This document shows, in pieces, positions 36,717 to 50,127 of a DNA stretch of 64,000 nt; within the stretch, counting starts at the first letter, position 1, and every line of letters starts with the position of its first letter. A model generated the notes under the pieces. That model worked only from the letters and a program-made list of their open reading frames with translations, did no database searches and was not told the origin of the DNA. Made by a program: the position numbers and the translations under genes. The DNA is taken from NCBI GenBank assembly GCA_022695795.1, contig MU404178.1:1-64000 (forward strand), in the 5' to 3' direction. Source of the stretch: Biscogniauxia marginata (taxonomy: Eukaryota; Ascomycota; Sordariomycetes; Xylariales; Xylariaceae).

Positions 36717-38462
36717 ATGGCTTACCGAAGTTCCCGCAGCGACTTCACTGTCAGTGAGCGAGATTTCCCTCCTGGACCCCCTCGGCGAGCACCGCCAAGA
36801 GGCTTTGATGACGTAGATGCCTACGATCGTCACAGCCCGGCGCCACGCCGTGCACCACCTGTACGCGAGTTTGAGGACGCAGATATAGACCGCACTCCTG
36901 CTTTTCTTCGCGAGGATAACAGACGGACAGAGGCTGGTCCGCTGGTTCTCCGATCGAGAGAGGTCGAGTCCATTGACCGTCGACGACGCAGTCCCAGCCC
37001 TGGCTTTAGGTACCGAGACTCTCGCCTGGTCTCCCGTGAGCCTTCAATGGAAAGACGCTCGTCGAGATTTTTCGACAGATCACCATCCCCCCCTCCCGTG
37101 CGAGTAGAGTCTCGCATAGTAGAGCGGCGACGAGAGCGGTCGCCGAGTCCAGAGAAAGAGCGAGATCACATCCGCCTGCGAATTGAACGCGAGAGAGAAA
37201 AGGAGCGAGTTCCATCCCCTAGCCCATCACCCCCACCCCCACCACCAGCACCGCAAGTTATTCGAGGGCCTACGATCGAGCGGGAGGTCATCACCCACTA
37301 TCGTGATATTGATCATGGTAAGTCTCCGAACATGACCCGAGCCCATCATGGAGTACACCATGTGCCAACCGTCAACCTAGGCATCGAACGGGCGAAACCG
37401 CCTAGCCCGCCTCCTGCGCCTAGACGGGCACCTTCACGCGTGAGAGATCGAGAGACAGATATAGATATATATACCTCGCGCGGTGAGATGGATATTGATG
37501 TCCGTAGCCGCGCAAGGTCTCGCTCCCGCCCAGCCCCTACCCGGCCCCGCATTCTTCAGCGGCCTTCGTCGTTTGATGAGGATGACATAATCATCCACAA
37601 GAATCGTGACGTGCTTCGTGTCACGGATACTCACCGCCGATCGCAGTCTGCAGCGCCCGTACCTGACTTTGATGATGAAGCCGAATACATCACTGGCAAG
37701 ATCGACGCACGTGGACGCATGGGCGAAGCCTGGAATGGCGCTACTAAGGACTGGACAATAGTCGATGTGCCGCCAGGAACCGAGCGTGTAAAAATGGATG
37801 GCGTAGGTGGCGGCGGCGCTGAGGTGACCTGGCAGCGATACAACGGCGTTCGGAGAGCTAGGTTCATATCCGAACGGGATGGCACTGTCGTGAGCTCAAG
37901 CCCTACCGTCGCTAGCGAGCCCGTGCGGGGACGAGAGCGTGAGCGAGATCCGTCTCGTGAGCGCGAACGACTAAGCGTGTCGATCTACGATGGGCGTGAG
38001 AAGTCCCGCGACCGTGAAGTTGAGTTGGAAGAGGTGCGGGATAGACGCATCTCTATCCGTGAAGGCGACAGGGTACCGACCAAACGACGTAATGACATGT
38101 GGACTGAGATCACAAAGGATCTCGTCGTCCGCGAGGCGATTGAGCGCCTAGGATACGAATACGAGGAGACTGAATGGTTTTTCTACGTTATGCAATATCT
38201 ACGCTATGTGAGTTTTACCATTTTTCTTCCCCGGCAATGAAGCAGTACTGACAGTAAACAGGAAGATGTTGTCGAATTGGTTAACGTGTCCGACGACATT
38301 CGACGAGCTCGCAGACACAGAGCTCGCGAGATCGAATGGGAACGCGACTACCGAGATGGCTGGGACCGCCAACACCGCAGCCGCAAATCTACGGGCTGGG
38401 ACAAGATCGACGATGAGCGTATCACGGAACGTGAGGTTCTCTATGATCGTTACTACCGCTGA
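36717..38462 (+). CDS. Arg/Ser/Pro-rich fungal protein, DUF8035-like
   Basis: Two exons (36717-38207 and 38262-38462, 54-bp intron with GTGAGT donor) encode 563 residues. The first ~330 residues are low complexity: SR/RS, SP and RE dipeptides, Pro runs (about residues 169-182), and repeated 'SPSP' blocks, resembling SR-type splicing or RNA-associated proteins. A more ordered region near residues 335-390 has conserved Trp-Asn-Gly and a WTIVDVPPGTERV stretch. After an RE-repeat hinge comes a C-terminal helical domain (WTEITKDLVVREAIERLGYEYEETEWFFYV, written here as two halves: residues about 462-476 and 477-491) that continues across the intron. This C-terminal module is shared by many fungal hypothetical proteins, which I believe carry the label DUF8035. 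Molecular function is unknown. Confidence 0.85.
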
Positions 38463-41365
38463 AGCATTTTGCCCGTGAAATTTATCCTAACCTTAGACAA
38501 CCCTTCTTGGCCTTTTTTGTTTGCGAATATGTCTTGAGAGTATGGCAATAAAATATTAGGGTGGCACGTCTTCCAACCACACCACCCAACCTGTCATAGG
38601 GAGGCTCTACGGCTACGACGCTAGGCACTCGAACGCGACGTTGGAATAGAATCTAGGACAATTGTTACCTTGTTTCGTTTGGAAATTTACGGCGAGAGTT
38701 CTTGAGGGAGGTGTTTGTACTTCAGGGATTTTTATTTCTCATATTCCGATTTTTTTTTTGGGGGGTGTGTTTCCTACGTGTCACGGATTATGAATACAAA
38801 GTCATGCCGAGGAAAGACGAATAATTTTTGTTTGGTGAGACAGAAATTCGTGTATCTAGACAGCAGAAGACATGAATCTAATGACTTACGATAATAGCCT
38901 ATACATGCATTTGGTGACCTTTATTACCATAGTGAAAGCCTCTTGGTTTATTATAAGTCATGCCTGATTGTCCGGCAATCCCCAAGCCGTTTGGAGTTCC
39001 TCGCTCAAAGGTGTATATAATAAGAGTAGACAGAACCCCCGAGTAGGTATGCGACACTAGTTCCTCCCTCAGGAAGTGGAAAGGTTCCATCGAGTCGAAG
39101 ATGCAAGACCTATCTATAGTGAGCCAGCCAGCCATTCAGTCAGTCCATGAGAAGGTTACGCTACTCAATAGATCCAACAGAAGCCATCTGAAATTGCCGG
39201 GCGACCTATTTATTTGGCCGCATCCTAATTAATAGGTAGTCTACAAAGTACATAAGTAGGTAGTAACTTTCTTTGCCCTTATTTAGGTATGTACCTACCT
39301 ACATGTAGTACATGTATTGACATAAGTAACTCTGTATCGTAATACTGTTTGTTGCCGTGTGACTCGAGGCTCAACCACGTTTCGCGGGTTATGTAGGGAG
39401 GGGAGTATTGGGCGTGAATGAAGTTTGTATGGGTAAAAGGGTATAGGGCAAAGGACAGAAGGTATGGGTAGGTACTTACTATGTGCGTTCTGTGTACTTA
39501 AGAGTAGGGAGGTGGTGTGTATGGGGAGGTGGATGTACGATGTGCTTGTTGTACCCGGGCCCCTCGGGATTTGAAGGTAAGAACTGTTTTCTTTCTTTCT
39601 TTCTCTCTGTCTGTCTGTCTGTCTGTCTGCGGTTGATATGGTATGTAGGTGGTTGTGTCTTCCCTCTTCTCACGTAGGTCGTATCCATACGAGAATAGAA
39701 ACAGCTTTTTCCTAGAACTTGGATTGCTGGGTCTTTATTACGCTACGCGAGTCGTATCTAAGTTGCTGGTTTGGTTTGGACAGATGCCATGGACGAGAAT
39801 ATAGAGACTGGCAAGATTACAATTATTTAGATATATACCTACATATGTCTGTAAGTGGGTGGAATGATCTCTGTCTTCCCTCTCTTGTCGGGAAAACTAG
39901 ACCTCTCTATATATTGTCCCCCTTTAAACCTACCTGTCATGAATGTACGTACGTACGTATGATAAGGCCAAATCAAGCTTGGTTTCTTGTCCCGGGTGAA
40001 ATAAAAACAGGATAATTGATGTTATGCTGATGCGGTTTTGATTCTGGGGAAAATTATCACGAATCCCTTGCCAGAAATATGGACCACGTTAGATATAAGT
40101 AAAGGGGGTGTTTTGCCAAAGCACCTGTACATAAGCGAAAAGAGACTCGATTTCTCTGGCGCTGCATGAGACTGTACGTATATACTAAGGGGAAAGAAGG
40201 AAAGTTGAGAGATGATATGTATCCTGGGTTCCATATAGAGTTACCTCTGCCTACCTAGCCCAAGTTTATATCCTCTTTCGCGAGAAGGCCGTGCTCTTCC
40301 TGACACATACTACATGAGATAACATATACTATAACCGCCCAAGTCCACGGAAGGTTAACACCGACCTACCTACCTAGTTGATACGGGCTATCAATGGCAA
40401 TGACATTGTTTCAATATCGAAATGTGGCATATCTACTTTCGAAACCCGAACCTCCATCTTACGCCCTTATACATTTACTATCAATCTACTCAGTAGTCTC
40501 AAGAAGGGAAAGGGGAATACACAATACTCTAACCCCCGTTGGCCCCCCATTCGCCATTACTTCACAACACCGAATTCCCTTTCTCCTTCGGGCCCTGGCA
40601 TGCATACCACCAACCAAACGCCTAACCAACTCCTCGCGGCTCGCGCTTACGTGTGGGGAATAGAGTCGTCGGACGTATTTAGGCAACTCGCTCCCCTCTA
40701 GTTGAGGGGCGGAAGAGGGGGAGAATTGGGAAGGGAGGGGGGTTGTGGGAGCCCCCATCCTGTTGGCAGTGCCATCGCAGGGTGTTCGTAGATGATGGTA
40801 TTTCTGGGATCAGTCGGGGGCGATGTTGAGAAGGTGATGATGATCTTGCATAATTTTTATTTCCTGGCCCGTTGTAATTTCAGTGGCAAGCGAGGTGAGA
40901 AGTGGTATCGGACTACGAACATGAAGACGAGCGTATATTTCTCAAGTATTCCTTGTTGAAAAAAAGCATTTATAAACTATTCATAATATACAGCAACTAA
41001 TCATTTTATTTCATTTATATTCTTGTTTCTTTTTTGTTCAACAATTATGAACATCTCAGTAGCTACCTGGTAGTCAAGGAAACAGGTGCTACCATGTCAT
41101 GACATATCACAGGAACAGTTACTGTCACCGTGGCAGCTGAAAAATACGATAACAGACCAGGCCACACCGGGATATATTATTTACTTCTTTGAACACCTCT
41201 GCATAAAAGAAGATATAGCATTCTCGAATAAGACAACCAAGAATATTTGACCCCGCTTTGCCAGTAAGCAACACCTATAAATGACACATTTCATCAAGGG
41301 GACTGTGTGCCTATACCTCGTTCTAGATCGTATCCCGACAAACTCTCGCCCAGGTAATACCAGTT
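38463..41365. other. Long intergenic region with simple repeats
   Basis: About 2.9 kb without a supported gene. It holds a CTTT/CTGT microsatellite (39591-39630), a CGTA repeat (39945-39959), and TAGGTA-type motifs at 39230-39305 and 40363-40377. The flanking genes are convergent, so both 3' UTRs lie here. Confidence 0.6.
39591..39630. repeat. CTTT/CTGT compound microsatellite
   Basis: CTTT units pass into six CTGT units. Confidence 0.9.
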
Positions 41366-43377
41366 CTACGCGTTGCCGCTCATAATCTCCAGCACGATGC
41401 TCTCCATGCTCTGACCGCCCACACTGTCGCCGTCAGCCCACCACGTCCACTGGCGCGTCACCGGCCCCTTGCTAGTGAACCACTGAGCGTCCAGGCTGAG
41501 CACCGGCCGTCCGTCGACGAGCGAGAAGTTGACCCTAGCCTCCCTCTCTTCGCGGTTCGTGATTCCCGGGCCCTGGAGCGATTCCACCCAGACGATATCG
41601 TCTCGTTCCAGCTTCTGTGCCGCGACCTCCGCCAGCTTCTGGGCCACAGCCCTGAGGGCCGCCTGGCGGAGGTAGTAGATGACGTCCTTGACGTTTGCGT
41701 ATAGCTGATCTGACGGGGGATACGACTGCCGCAGCGGGTTTGCCGGCTGCTCGATATCTGTTCCCGCCGGTTTCTCCCCTTTCAGCAAGGCAGAACTAGG
41801 GTCCGTGGACGTGAGCGAGATGTTAAAGTGGATTCCGATAAACGGTACCACCGCGGCGCGGCTGGCAGTGTAGAGCTGTGTATCGGGCGTGATGGTGAGT
41901 GTGAAGTTGGACACGAGGTTTCCCACGAGCTGGTTGATCCAATTCAGTTCCGTTTTAGAATTACGGCGCTGGTGCTTAGGTGGGATTGGGTATGAAGTTT
42001 CGGCTTGTTGCGTCGAGGAGTAGACGGCCGTAGACACGCCGGCGCGTCGTAGCGTGAGGACTAGGTCTTCTAGGGAGTTTTCGACGGTCCGGCTGTTGTT
42101 GACGAACTCGAGCCGGGAGATCATCGCACGGAGGATGCTATAAGGTTGGTTCGCAGCCATCCGCTTGGGGGGGAAGTTTGATAGGACGGTGCGTTTATAA
42201 TAATTCTGCCTATGTCCTTGAAACAGGAGGAATTGCATAAACGAGTAAAATGACAAGGAACAACAGTCGACGCAGGAGAAGTCTTGATAGGTGGCATCTG
42301 GCTCTGCTAGGTCCTCGAGGGTCCAGATGACTTCGGTTTGCGCATTTTGTTTCCAGACGATAGCCGGCCCGTCGTAGTAGACATCCGAGGCAAGAAGGGT
42401 GCGAGCTTCCCGATTGAGTTCGTACCATAACTCCTGGTGGAACACGGTATTCCTGGCTTCTAGGACCCTGTCTTTCAGAGGCGCGTCTTCGGGCGTGCGT
42501 CCAGGGAGCGGCGACTGGTCTACGATTCTACCGTTTTTCTTATAGGTAATTCGAACTCTCTGAGAGCCTGCACCGACGGTACCAATGCCTAAACGAACTG
42601 TGCCATCATCATTTCGAAGCAAAGGTGCAATGCTATTATTTCTGAATTCGGGCGCAGACTCGGAGAAACCAAATCGAACGCCCAGGGTGTGTGTCTCGTG
42701 GGGAAGAGAACAGACCGCCCAACCACTCTCACTAACAGACAAAACGTCGGCCCAGTATTTCGTTTCGAGTTCGATATCCTTCTCTAAGCGCTCTGCAGCT
42801 GTCAAGACGGAATCAACCATGTTGTTGATGCCCATAAGTCTCCACCCCGTCGCGACAGCTGTGTCATCTTGAATCCGAGCCTCGGTTATGCTAGACTCCT
42901 TGAGCTTGGAAGCTCCCAGGGTACCAATTCCCACGAGATCTCGCAACGCAGGTGACAGTGTGGAGCCGGCTTGCACGGGTGATTCCTTGGAGAGGAGGAG
43001 GGATATGAAATCGAGACCGAGCATGGCGGATTGGTGGGCGATCCTGGAGCGCAGCGATTAGCCTACGTCGTGCAGCTTCTTTGTATGCAGCCTACTCACT
43101 CGATATTTCTCAAGAACTCCTCCCGCGCGGCAATGACGCTCTTGGACTTGTCGGCATCGGCTTCCTCTTCTTCGTCGGAGGAGCCATCGGTCTTGTCGAT
43201 ATCCATGCGCCCTTCGTCCTGGTCTTTGATCTCGTCGCGCAGCTGGGCTTCGGTGACATTGCGGAAGCCATTGCGCTCGGCATTCACGCGAGCGATGAAC
43301 TCGCCGAGGTGCTTGGGTTTCTTGTCGCCAATTGGCCACGGGCGAATGGAGAAGGGCGAAGCGCTGATGCTAGCCAT
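41366..43377 (-). CDS. MED17: Mediator subunit 17 (Srb4)
   Basis: Head-module scaffold subunit of the Mediator coactivator that connects activators to RNA polymerase II. Two exons (43100-43377 and 41366-43043; 56-bp intron, GTGAGT donor, branch CTAATC) give 651 residues. The N-terminus (ISASPFSIRPWPIGDKKPKH) and an acidic patch with DSSDEEEEADADK-type sequence match filamentous-fungal Med17. The splice joins NIE to IAHQSAMLGLDFISLLLSKE, the conserved start of the Med17 core. A mostly helical core follows and the C-terminus includes the WTWWADG motif. Nuclear. The short first exon explains why the core alone appears as a long separate frame. Confidence 0.92.
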
Positions 43378-44391
43378 GCTTGCGATCGTGATTGGAGTCG
43401 TGGTTGAAAATGTTGGTCTATTGTTTGAGTCGGGTTCCAGCCAGCCAAGGTTTGCTTGGCAGCAGATTCAAGGACGACGGGAGACTAATGCGATCAGATA
43501 AGCGGTGGCATACATGCACGCCGCCTCTGCATATGCCTACGTATGTATGTCGAGAAAACTTATATACGAGGCAGGTATTGAGGATGATGTTTGTCGGTGC
43601 GATGTTGCTTCTTGTAATTCTTGGGATGCAGAAATATGTGCATATGAGGAAGTACATGCATATATTGGGTTTATGCAATATACGGGAACGTAAAAGGTCC
43701 AAGCCTCAGCCCTGATTGGTCAGATTACCTATCACTGTCTCGCTGTGGCGCAAGATGGATGCTTGATATTCTGCTCTACCTATGGACGAAAATGCTGATG
43801 AGGGAGAGACGAGGAAGAGACTAAATCTGGAAAGTTATAAGGACAATTTGCATATTTATATACATAAGGATTATGGTACGTATCCGCCCAGTATCTATTG
43901 TTCTCGACCGTGACTCTATTGTGTAGTGAAGATATCTGGTGAATCCTATTGTCCCTGAAGCTATTGTCCCTGGGGCTGTAGTTCCGAGCTATTATGAGAC
44001 CCGATATCCTTTACAATATGAGGCAGTAGGTTTAAGGGACGGTGGTTGTACCTACCTATGTATTATAGTCCATGCTAGCAGTGACCTCACTGGACAATCT
44101 CAACTAAATTTAAGGCCATGGCGCTTTGACCACCCTACAGTAGTCGTAGGCAGATCAACGGTACGGAGGTACGGATTACATGTACCATACATGAGGTGTT
44201 ATTCGACTACATAATGTTGGATCTCTTACTCCCAACATATCAACGCAATTATATGCCTAAATGATAGAGGTATGAAAACCTTGAAAATATCTCACCCTTT
44301 ATAGTTGCCTTATCTATGGGGTCTCGGATCTATATACCTCCCTACCTAAGTCCCCAAGCCGAGAAGAACTTATAAAACTCATCCCGTACCT
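43378..44391. other. Intergenic spacer, MED17 promoter side
   Basis: Includes the MED17 promoter. Short frames at 43392-43715 on both strands mirror each other. No gene is supported. Confidence 0.5.
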
Positions 44392-44810
44392 TTATGTAGG
44401 TACGGAGGTTGTCGTCTCGCGTGGGATATCAGTTTCTGGACACGCGTATACCTCACGTACTGATCCTATCGTCGCGGGAATTTCGAACACGTGAAATAGC
44501 AGGTTTTCACGTACGAGTTGGTCCGCCATCGACTGATTATCGTAATACCCGCCTAGGTTAGGTGCTTCTAATAAAAAGATTCGGAGCACGACGTCCATCG
44601 TGCGGGCCCGGTCCGGCATTACAAGGTGGCGAACGCATGGTAGCATTTGAGTAATCTCAATTGCCGTGCAACCTGGAGCCCTGGGCTGTTCAGTCGGAGG
44701 TACCTAGCAATGGCCTGATGCCCCTGATGATATATCACATCTCCAGATACGATTGAGACTTGAGTATAATCAGATCCATATGGTGATTTGTTGGAAATAT
44801 TTCGCAGCAT
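44392..44810 (-). pseudogene. Frameshifted gene remnant, unknown family
   Basis: On the minus strand two frames of protein-like composition abut. The upstream one begins at 44810 and reads to about 44690 (ending with GDVIYHQGHQAIARYLRL). From about 44690 the other frame becomes protein-like (GCTAIEITQMLPCVRHLVM and MDVVLRIFLLEAPNLGGYYD) and runs to a TAA at 44392. One single-base indel near 44680-44695 would make one product of about 140 residues. I do not recognise the family. It may be a relic of a larger gene, or two exons with an unusual junction. Confidence 0.35.
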
Positions 44811-45582
44811 GTTTAGGTAGATATCAGAAGAAACAACCTTGTTAGTCCTACTTAAGGTTACCTAGGTAGGTATGTATGTATGTGCATTAGAGCGGTTTAG
44901 AGAGATGAGCAGCGTATGACGTTATAAAGGTTAAGTAAGTTAGGTTACCTGCAGCCTTACTTTTTCACCTTGGCTCTCAGCTTTGACCAGCGGGAATTGT
45001 GTGGGGCTCCAGTTGGCGTATCGGTGGTATGATCCCTGTGCAACATCCCGCCGTGATTCATGCTGTGACCTCACCTTCGAGAAAAATAGCTCCCCGCACC
45101 ACCGATAAATACCTACCTAGGTACGTACTGCCCGATAAGAGAGCTTAGCATCTGTAGGCCAAGGTTTTCTTACACAGCACCCTACGCAATCCACCTCACC
45201 TTTCTCATTACATACAACCGACCAAATACCGCACCTCCTCCTCTTCTTCTCTTTAGTCTGCTGCGCAGTGAAGGCCAAGACCCAAGGAGCGAGCCTTCTT
45301 CTTTCCTCTTTCTTCTTTCTTGTTTCTCTCGCTACGTCCACCATTGCTAGAAAAAAGGTACTCGGCTTACGGGTTAAGGAGAGCATCAATACGTTCACTT
45401 CCCCTTCCACCCCCCTCCATTCTTGACCTGTATATTCACCACCACCACACATACCTAGCTATCAACCTATAAATCCCTCCTGCTGACCCTACCTTTTCCC
45501 ACCTCTCTTCTCCCCTCTTTTTTTAGACCGTCCAAGACTCAAACGCCTTCTTCTGCCTACTACCCCCGCGAATACTTCAACC
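44811..45582. other. PFK promoter and leader region
   Basis: TACCTAGGTA-type motifs occur at 44863-44875 and 45112-45123. The 400 bp before the PFK start are strongly pyrimidine-rich, as is common upstream of highly expressed fungal glycolytic genes. A CTGAC branch-like site at 45483 followed by a long pyrimidine tract and TTTTAG ending at 45526 could be the acceptor of a 5' UTR intron; the donor is not clear. Confidence 0.45.
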
Positions 45583-48066
45583 ATGGCTTCACCAAAGAAG
45601 AAGATCGCCGTTATGACCTCGGGTGGAGACTCCCCGGGCATGAATGGCGTGGTACGAGCCGTGGTGCGCATGACTATCCATATGGGTTGCGATCCCTATT
45701 GCGTCTACGAAGGTTACGAAGGTCTGGTCCAGGGCGGCAAATACATCCGTAAGATGGCGTGGAACGACGTACGAGGTTACCTGTCCGAAGGAGGAACACT
45801 CATCGGAACCGCGAGGTGCATGGCCTTTTACGAAAGACCCGGTCGACTTGCCGCTGCCAAGAACATGATCCTCCATGGCATCGACGCCATCATCATCTGC
45901 GGCGGTGACGGCTCACTGACCGGTGCCGACAAATTCCGCGCCGAATGGCCTTCTCTCCTCGAAGAACTCGTCTCGACTGGCCAATTGGAGAAGCAACAAA
46001 TCGAACCTTTCCGCCACCTCAACATCGTAGGTCTGGTCGGTTCTATCGACAATGACCTCACGGGTACGGACGCCACTATCGGTGCCTACTCCGCTCTGGC
46101 ACGTATTTGTGAGATGGTCGACTATATCGAGGCCACTGCCTCTTCGCACTCCCGTGCCTTTGTCATCGAGGTCATGGGAAGACATTGTGGCTGGCTTGCT
46201 CTGATGGCCGGAGTGGCCACCGGTGCCGACTTCATCTTCATCCCCGAGAAGCCCAGGGAGGACAACTGGAAGGAAGAAATGTGTGGTGTCATCCGTAAAG
46301 TCAGTATTTTTCTTTACGTCAGCCAAGGCCACTTTGTGTGTCAGGTCTAGCTAACAGCCCTGAAGCACCGTGAGTGGGGAAAACGAAAGACAATCGTTAT
46401 TATCGCCGAGGGCGCCAATGACCGCTACGGCAACAAGATCACACCGGAAATGGTGAAGGACCTCCTAGCAGACAAACATGGTCTAGCTCTTGATACGCGC
46501 ATCACGACCCTTGGCCATGTTCAAAGAGGAGGAACCGCGGTGGCTTACGACAGGATGCTTGCTACCTTACAAGGAACTGAGGCCGTCAAGGCTGTCTTGG
46601 AGGCTACCCCCGAGACGGAGACTTGCTTTATCGCTATGAACGAAAACAAGATCGTCCGAAAGCCTCTGATGGCTGCCGTACAAGAAACCAAAAAAGTTGC
46701 AACAGCCATCGAAGCACAAGAATTCGACAAGGCCATGGCACTTCGTGACACCGAGTTCATTGACCAGTACAAGTCTTACGTGATGACGACTAGCATGGGT
46801 ACCAATGAGGATATCCTGCCAGAGGACAAGGTAAGCCGGTCCTTTATGTTTTGAAGGATATCTCGCTAAGGTTTTGCGTAGCGCATGAAGATCGGCTTCA
46901 TCAATGTTGGGGCACCTGCTGGCGGTATGAACGCTGCGATCCGGGCCGGTGTGGCTTACTGTCGATCACGTGGGCATGAACCCATCTCAATTAACAACGG
47001 CTTTGCTGGGTTCGCCCGACACCACGGCGATGAACCTGTGGGTGCCGTGCGATCATTTGACTGGCTTGAGGTCGATGGTTGGGCAAGTAAGGGTGGTTCA
47101 GAAATAGGAACAAACCGGGAACTGCCCGAGGAATCCGGCATAGAGCACATTGCCAGTTTGATACAGAAGTACAAGTTTGACGCCCTCTTCCTGATCGGCG
47201 GTTTCGAGGCCTTCCATTCCATCTCGCAGCTACGCAAGGCTCGGGACAGATTCCCCTCTCTCTGTATTCCGTTGACGCTGCTTCCCGCCACCATCTCAAA
47301 CAATGTCCCCGGTTCAGAATATTCCCTGGGGTCCGATACGTGTTTAAACGAGCTCGTAGCCTATTGCGACAAGATCAAGCAGTCAGCATCTGCTACACGA
47401 CGACGAGTCTTCGTCATCGAAACTCAGGGTGGACGATCTGGTTACGCCGCCACCCTTGCTGGGCTTGGGGTTGGCGCGAGCGCAGTTTATATCCCCGAGG
47501 AGGGCATCAGCCTAGCGATGCTCAACGCAGACGTGGGGCACCTGAAAGAGGTCTTCAGAAAGGACAAGGGCCAGTCTAGAGCAGGAAGACTGATTCTCGT
47601 CAATGAGAAGGCTAGTAAGACGTATACCGCTAAGCTCATCGCCGACATTATCCGTGAAGAGGCACATGATCGGTTCGAAGCTCGGGACAGCATTCCGGGT
47701 CATGTTCAGCAAGGCGGCGTACCCTCGCCAATGGACAGGTGCCGAGCGGTCAGGCTCGCCATCAGGTGCATGCAACACCTGGAGACGTTCGGGCCTAAGG
47801 GCTACCAAACGCCTGACAGAATCCGTGAAGCTCCGTTGAGCGCATCGGTCATCGGTATTAAGGGGGCTTCTGTCGTCTTCTCTGCCATGAAGGAATTAGA
47901 GGAGACGGAGACAGACTGGAAGAACCGGCGGCCAAGGACTGCCCATTGGATGGGCTTGAAGACGGTGGTTGACATTCTCGGCGGCCGGCCTGAGTATCCA
48001 CTGCCAGAGAAGAGCCTGGTGGGCCTTTTAGCCAAAGACGCCAAGCGCGGACTGATTGCCGACTAG
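45583..48066 (+). CDS. pfkA: ATP-dependent 6-phosphofructokinase
   Basis: Commits fructose-6-phosphate to glycolysis by phosphorylation to fructose-1,6-bisphosphate; cytosolic. Three exons (45583-46299, 46366-46830, 46882-48066) give 788 residues, the duplicated eukaryotic form. The N-terminal catalytic half has [10 protein letters not shown] (residues 12-21), GGDGS (107-111), catalytic GSIDND (153-158) and MGRHCGW (198-204). The C-terminal half is the regulatory copy: GAPAGGMN replaces GGDSPGMN, and ATISNNVPG replaces the SIDND segment, so it lacks the catalytic Asp as expected. Introns are 66 and 51 bp. Fungal PFKs are allosterically set by fructose-2,6-bisphosphate, AMP, ATP and citrate through the C-terminal half. 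The pyrimidine-rich leader suggests high expression. Confidence 0.97.
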
Positions 48067-50127
48067 GTGGCTGGATTTCTAGGGATAAAAAAGTGTATGC
48101 TATTGGATGGCCGGTATTGAATAACATTGGGGTTCTTATCTTCACGACGCTTGTTGAATTATTATGAAGTTTGTGTGGTTAACGTCTGTACTGGTGTATT
48201 GCAGAATTTGAGATTAGGTGACGCTTCCTTACTCCCTGGTCATTGACAATTGCTAGGGTGTTGATTGGCTGGCTGATCGTCAGCACGGAAGGGGAAAGTA
48301 CTGTTATACTGTTAAAGAGATTTATGTACTTCTTATAACTGTGTTTAAAATGTAGCTTCAAGAACTTTTTTTCTCGCACGTCTAGCTAGTGTAAATGCAT
48401 ATTACCTCTGTACGAAAATCTATCTATACTCTTATATAAACAGATAGAATTATCTTCACTTTAGTTTTAAACCTATATTTTTCAAGCGGTATAAACTATC
48501 AGGTCGTCTATCTACCGCGCTAGGTTCGCTCAAGGCAGGTGGCGTAATTAACGTAAAGATATAGACTTTCATAAGTATATAAGTTACTTATAAGCCCCTG
48601 GGTGCGTGTAAGAGGATGTAGGTAGTTTAACATTATACAATTCAAAGTTGTTCATGGCATAAAGTCTTTTACATGTATTCCTGGAATTGCTTTTTCTCAG
48701 CAATGCCGAAACTGTCCACTTCCATTGTTAGGTACCGTTTAGTACAGTGCATAAGATCGTATATAAAATAGGTACAACACGGGGTAAACGAAGTATATAG
48801 GTATAGAGTAAGTAATCCATGCAAAGCCACATGCATATTCCGAAACAATAACCACCTCGAATACGTACATAGACGGACAAGGAGAAAACTCGAGACTTTT
48901 ACAGCTTCCGTGATGGGTTAAGCACATCTGCTTCATTGCGGTTTTGTGAAACAATAGTAAAAAGATGGTATGGATCTTGGTTACATGGTGCGGTTATAAG
49001 TGGGTAGGTAGGTAGGTATATAAATACATAGCGTAGATGCATATATTAAATGCATGTATCTATCTCTCTTAATATGGACTTTGGTAGCCTTGCTTATTCC
49101 TCCATCACTCTTTTCCCAACATGGTCTCAATTGATTCCACATCCACGTGCACCCTTTTTTTTTCTTCTTGTTTTCCTTTTTTAGTCTCCGAGGTAATACC
49201 TATGAGTAGGTGGCGTCTGAAGCTACGGGCGGGAGCCGTTCGGCTGGTTTCCATAACCCCCCCCCTAAACAACTTACGATTGGCTACTTCGTACATACTA
49301 AGTTATATTTATAGCGCGCTGCGGTATGAGGCGAACTTGTTTTCAGCGAACACCACATGAGCGATCCCAATCTCACTACTCAGCTGTACAATTTTATTTT
49401 TATTTTTACCTGATTACTAGTATAGGTTACAATAGGTAGGTAGGTGCATCATTTCGTGGCACAATGTGTAGTTTTCTTGAAGTTAAGCTCGCCACGTTTT
49501 TCTCCGATCGTACCGCAGATTTCTGCAGCACTGGGATCAGGGACGAGATGTCGAGAGACAATTTATGTATAGCGGGATCATCAGGGCGTGGGCATGGAAA
49601 CCCCATGTCGGGCCCAATCAGAACCCCAGGTCTCTCCGCTTTCATAGAGGATCTTGAGAGGTCCATCGAACAGGGGCACTTTGCACAAGCATTGGGCCGT
49701 TCTCTGTCATCATAATCCACACTCTACCTTGACGAAGGAACGTTGCCAGGAACGTCCTAGTCTGGTTTAATCTGCGGACGTAGATTGTCTCTAGATCGAC
49801 ATGCCTGTCACGCTTGTCATCCACCTGCAGCCACTCCAGCGGCTGACGCGAGCAGGCGAGAGTTCTTTTTTTTCTTCCTTCACTCTTGCTCTGTAGTCGC
49901 TTTCAGTCTCTTCTTCCTCTCCCTTCTTCCTCCCATACCTACCATTCTGCATGCTGCTTACCAGGAGGCGCTACGAATTGCCGCTGTCGATAACTGAGAA
50001 AACACGCTCTACGATGGAACGGTCTACCTAGCCCAAGTTCGTTCCCCGTGCTCAGTTTTGTCAGTCTTTTCCTAAGCTAGCTAGCTGTAAGGATCGCGGC
50101 GGGCGCGACCGGCTGCTGGTTAGGACC
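48067..50127. other. Intergenic region, no firm gene
   Basis: About 2 kb. Overlapping frames at 49427-49720 (-) and 49464-49715 (+) both look faintly protein-like and cannot be told apart. GGTAGGTAGGTAGGTA-type repeats lie at 49001-49018 and 49434-49445. The last 300 bp are pyrimidine-rich, probably the promoter of the next gene. Confidence 0.5.

Noticed and set aside
49427..49720. Overlapping frames of 83 (+) and 97 (-) codons
   Set aside because: Both look faintly protein-like, but strand cannot be decided and no motif is recognisable.
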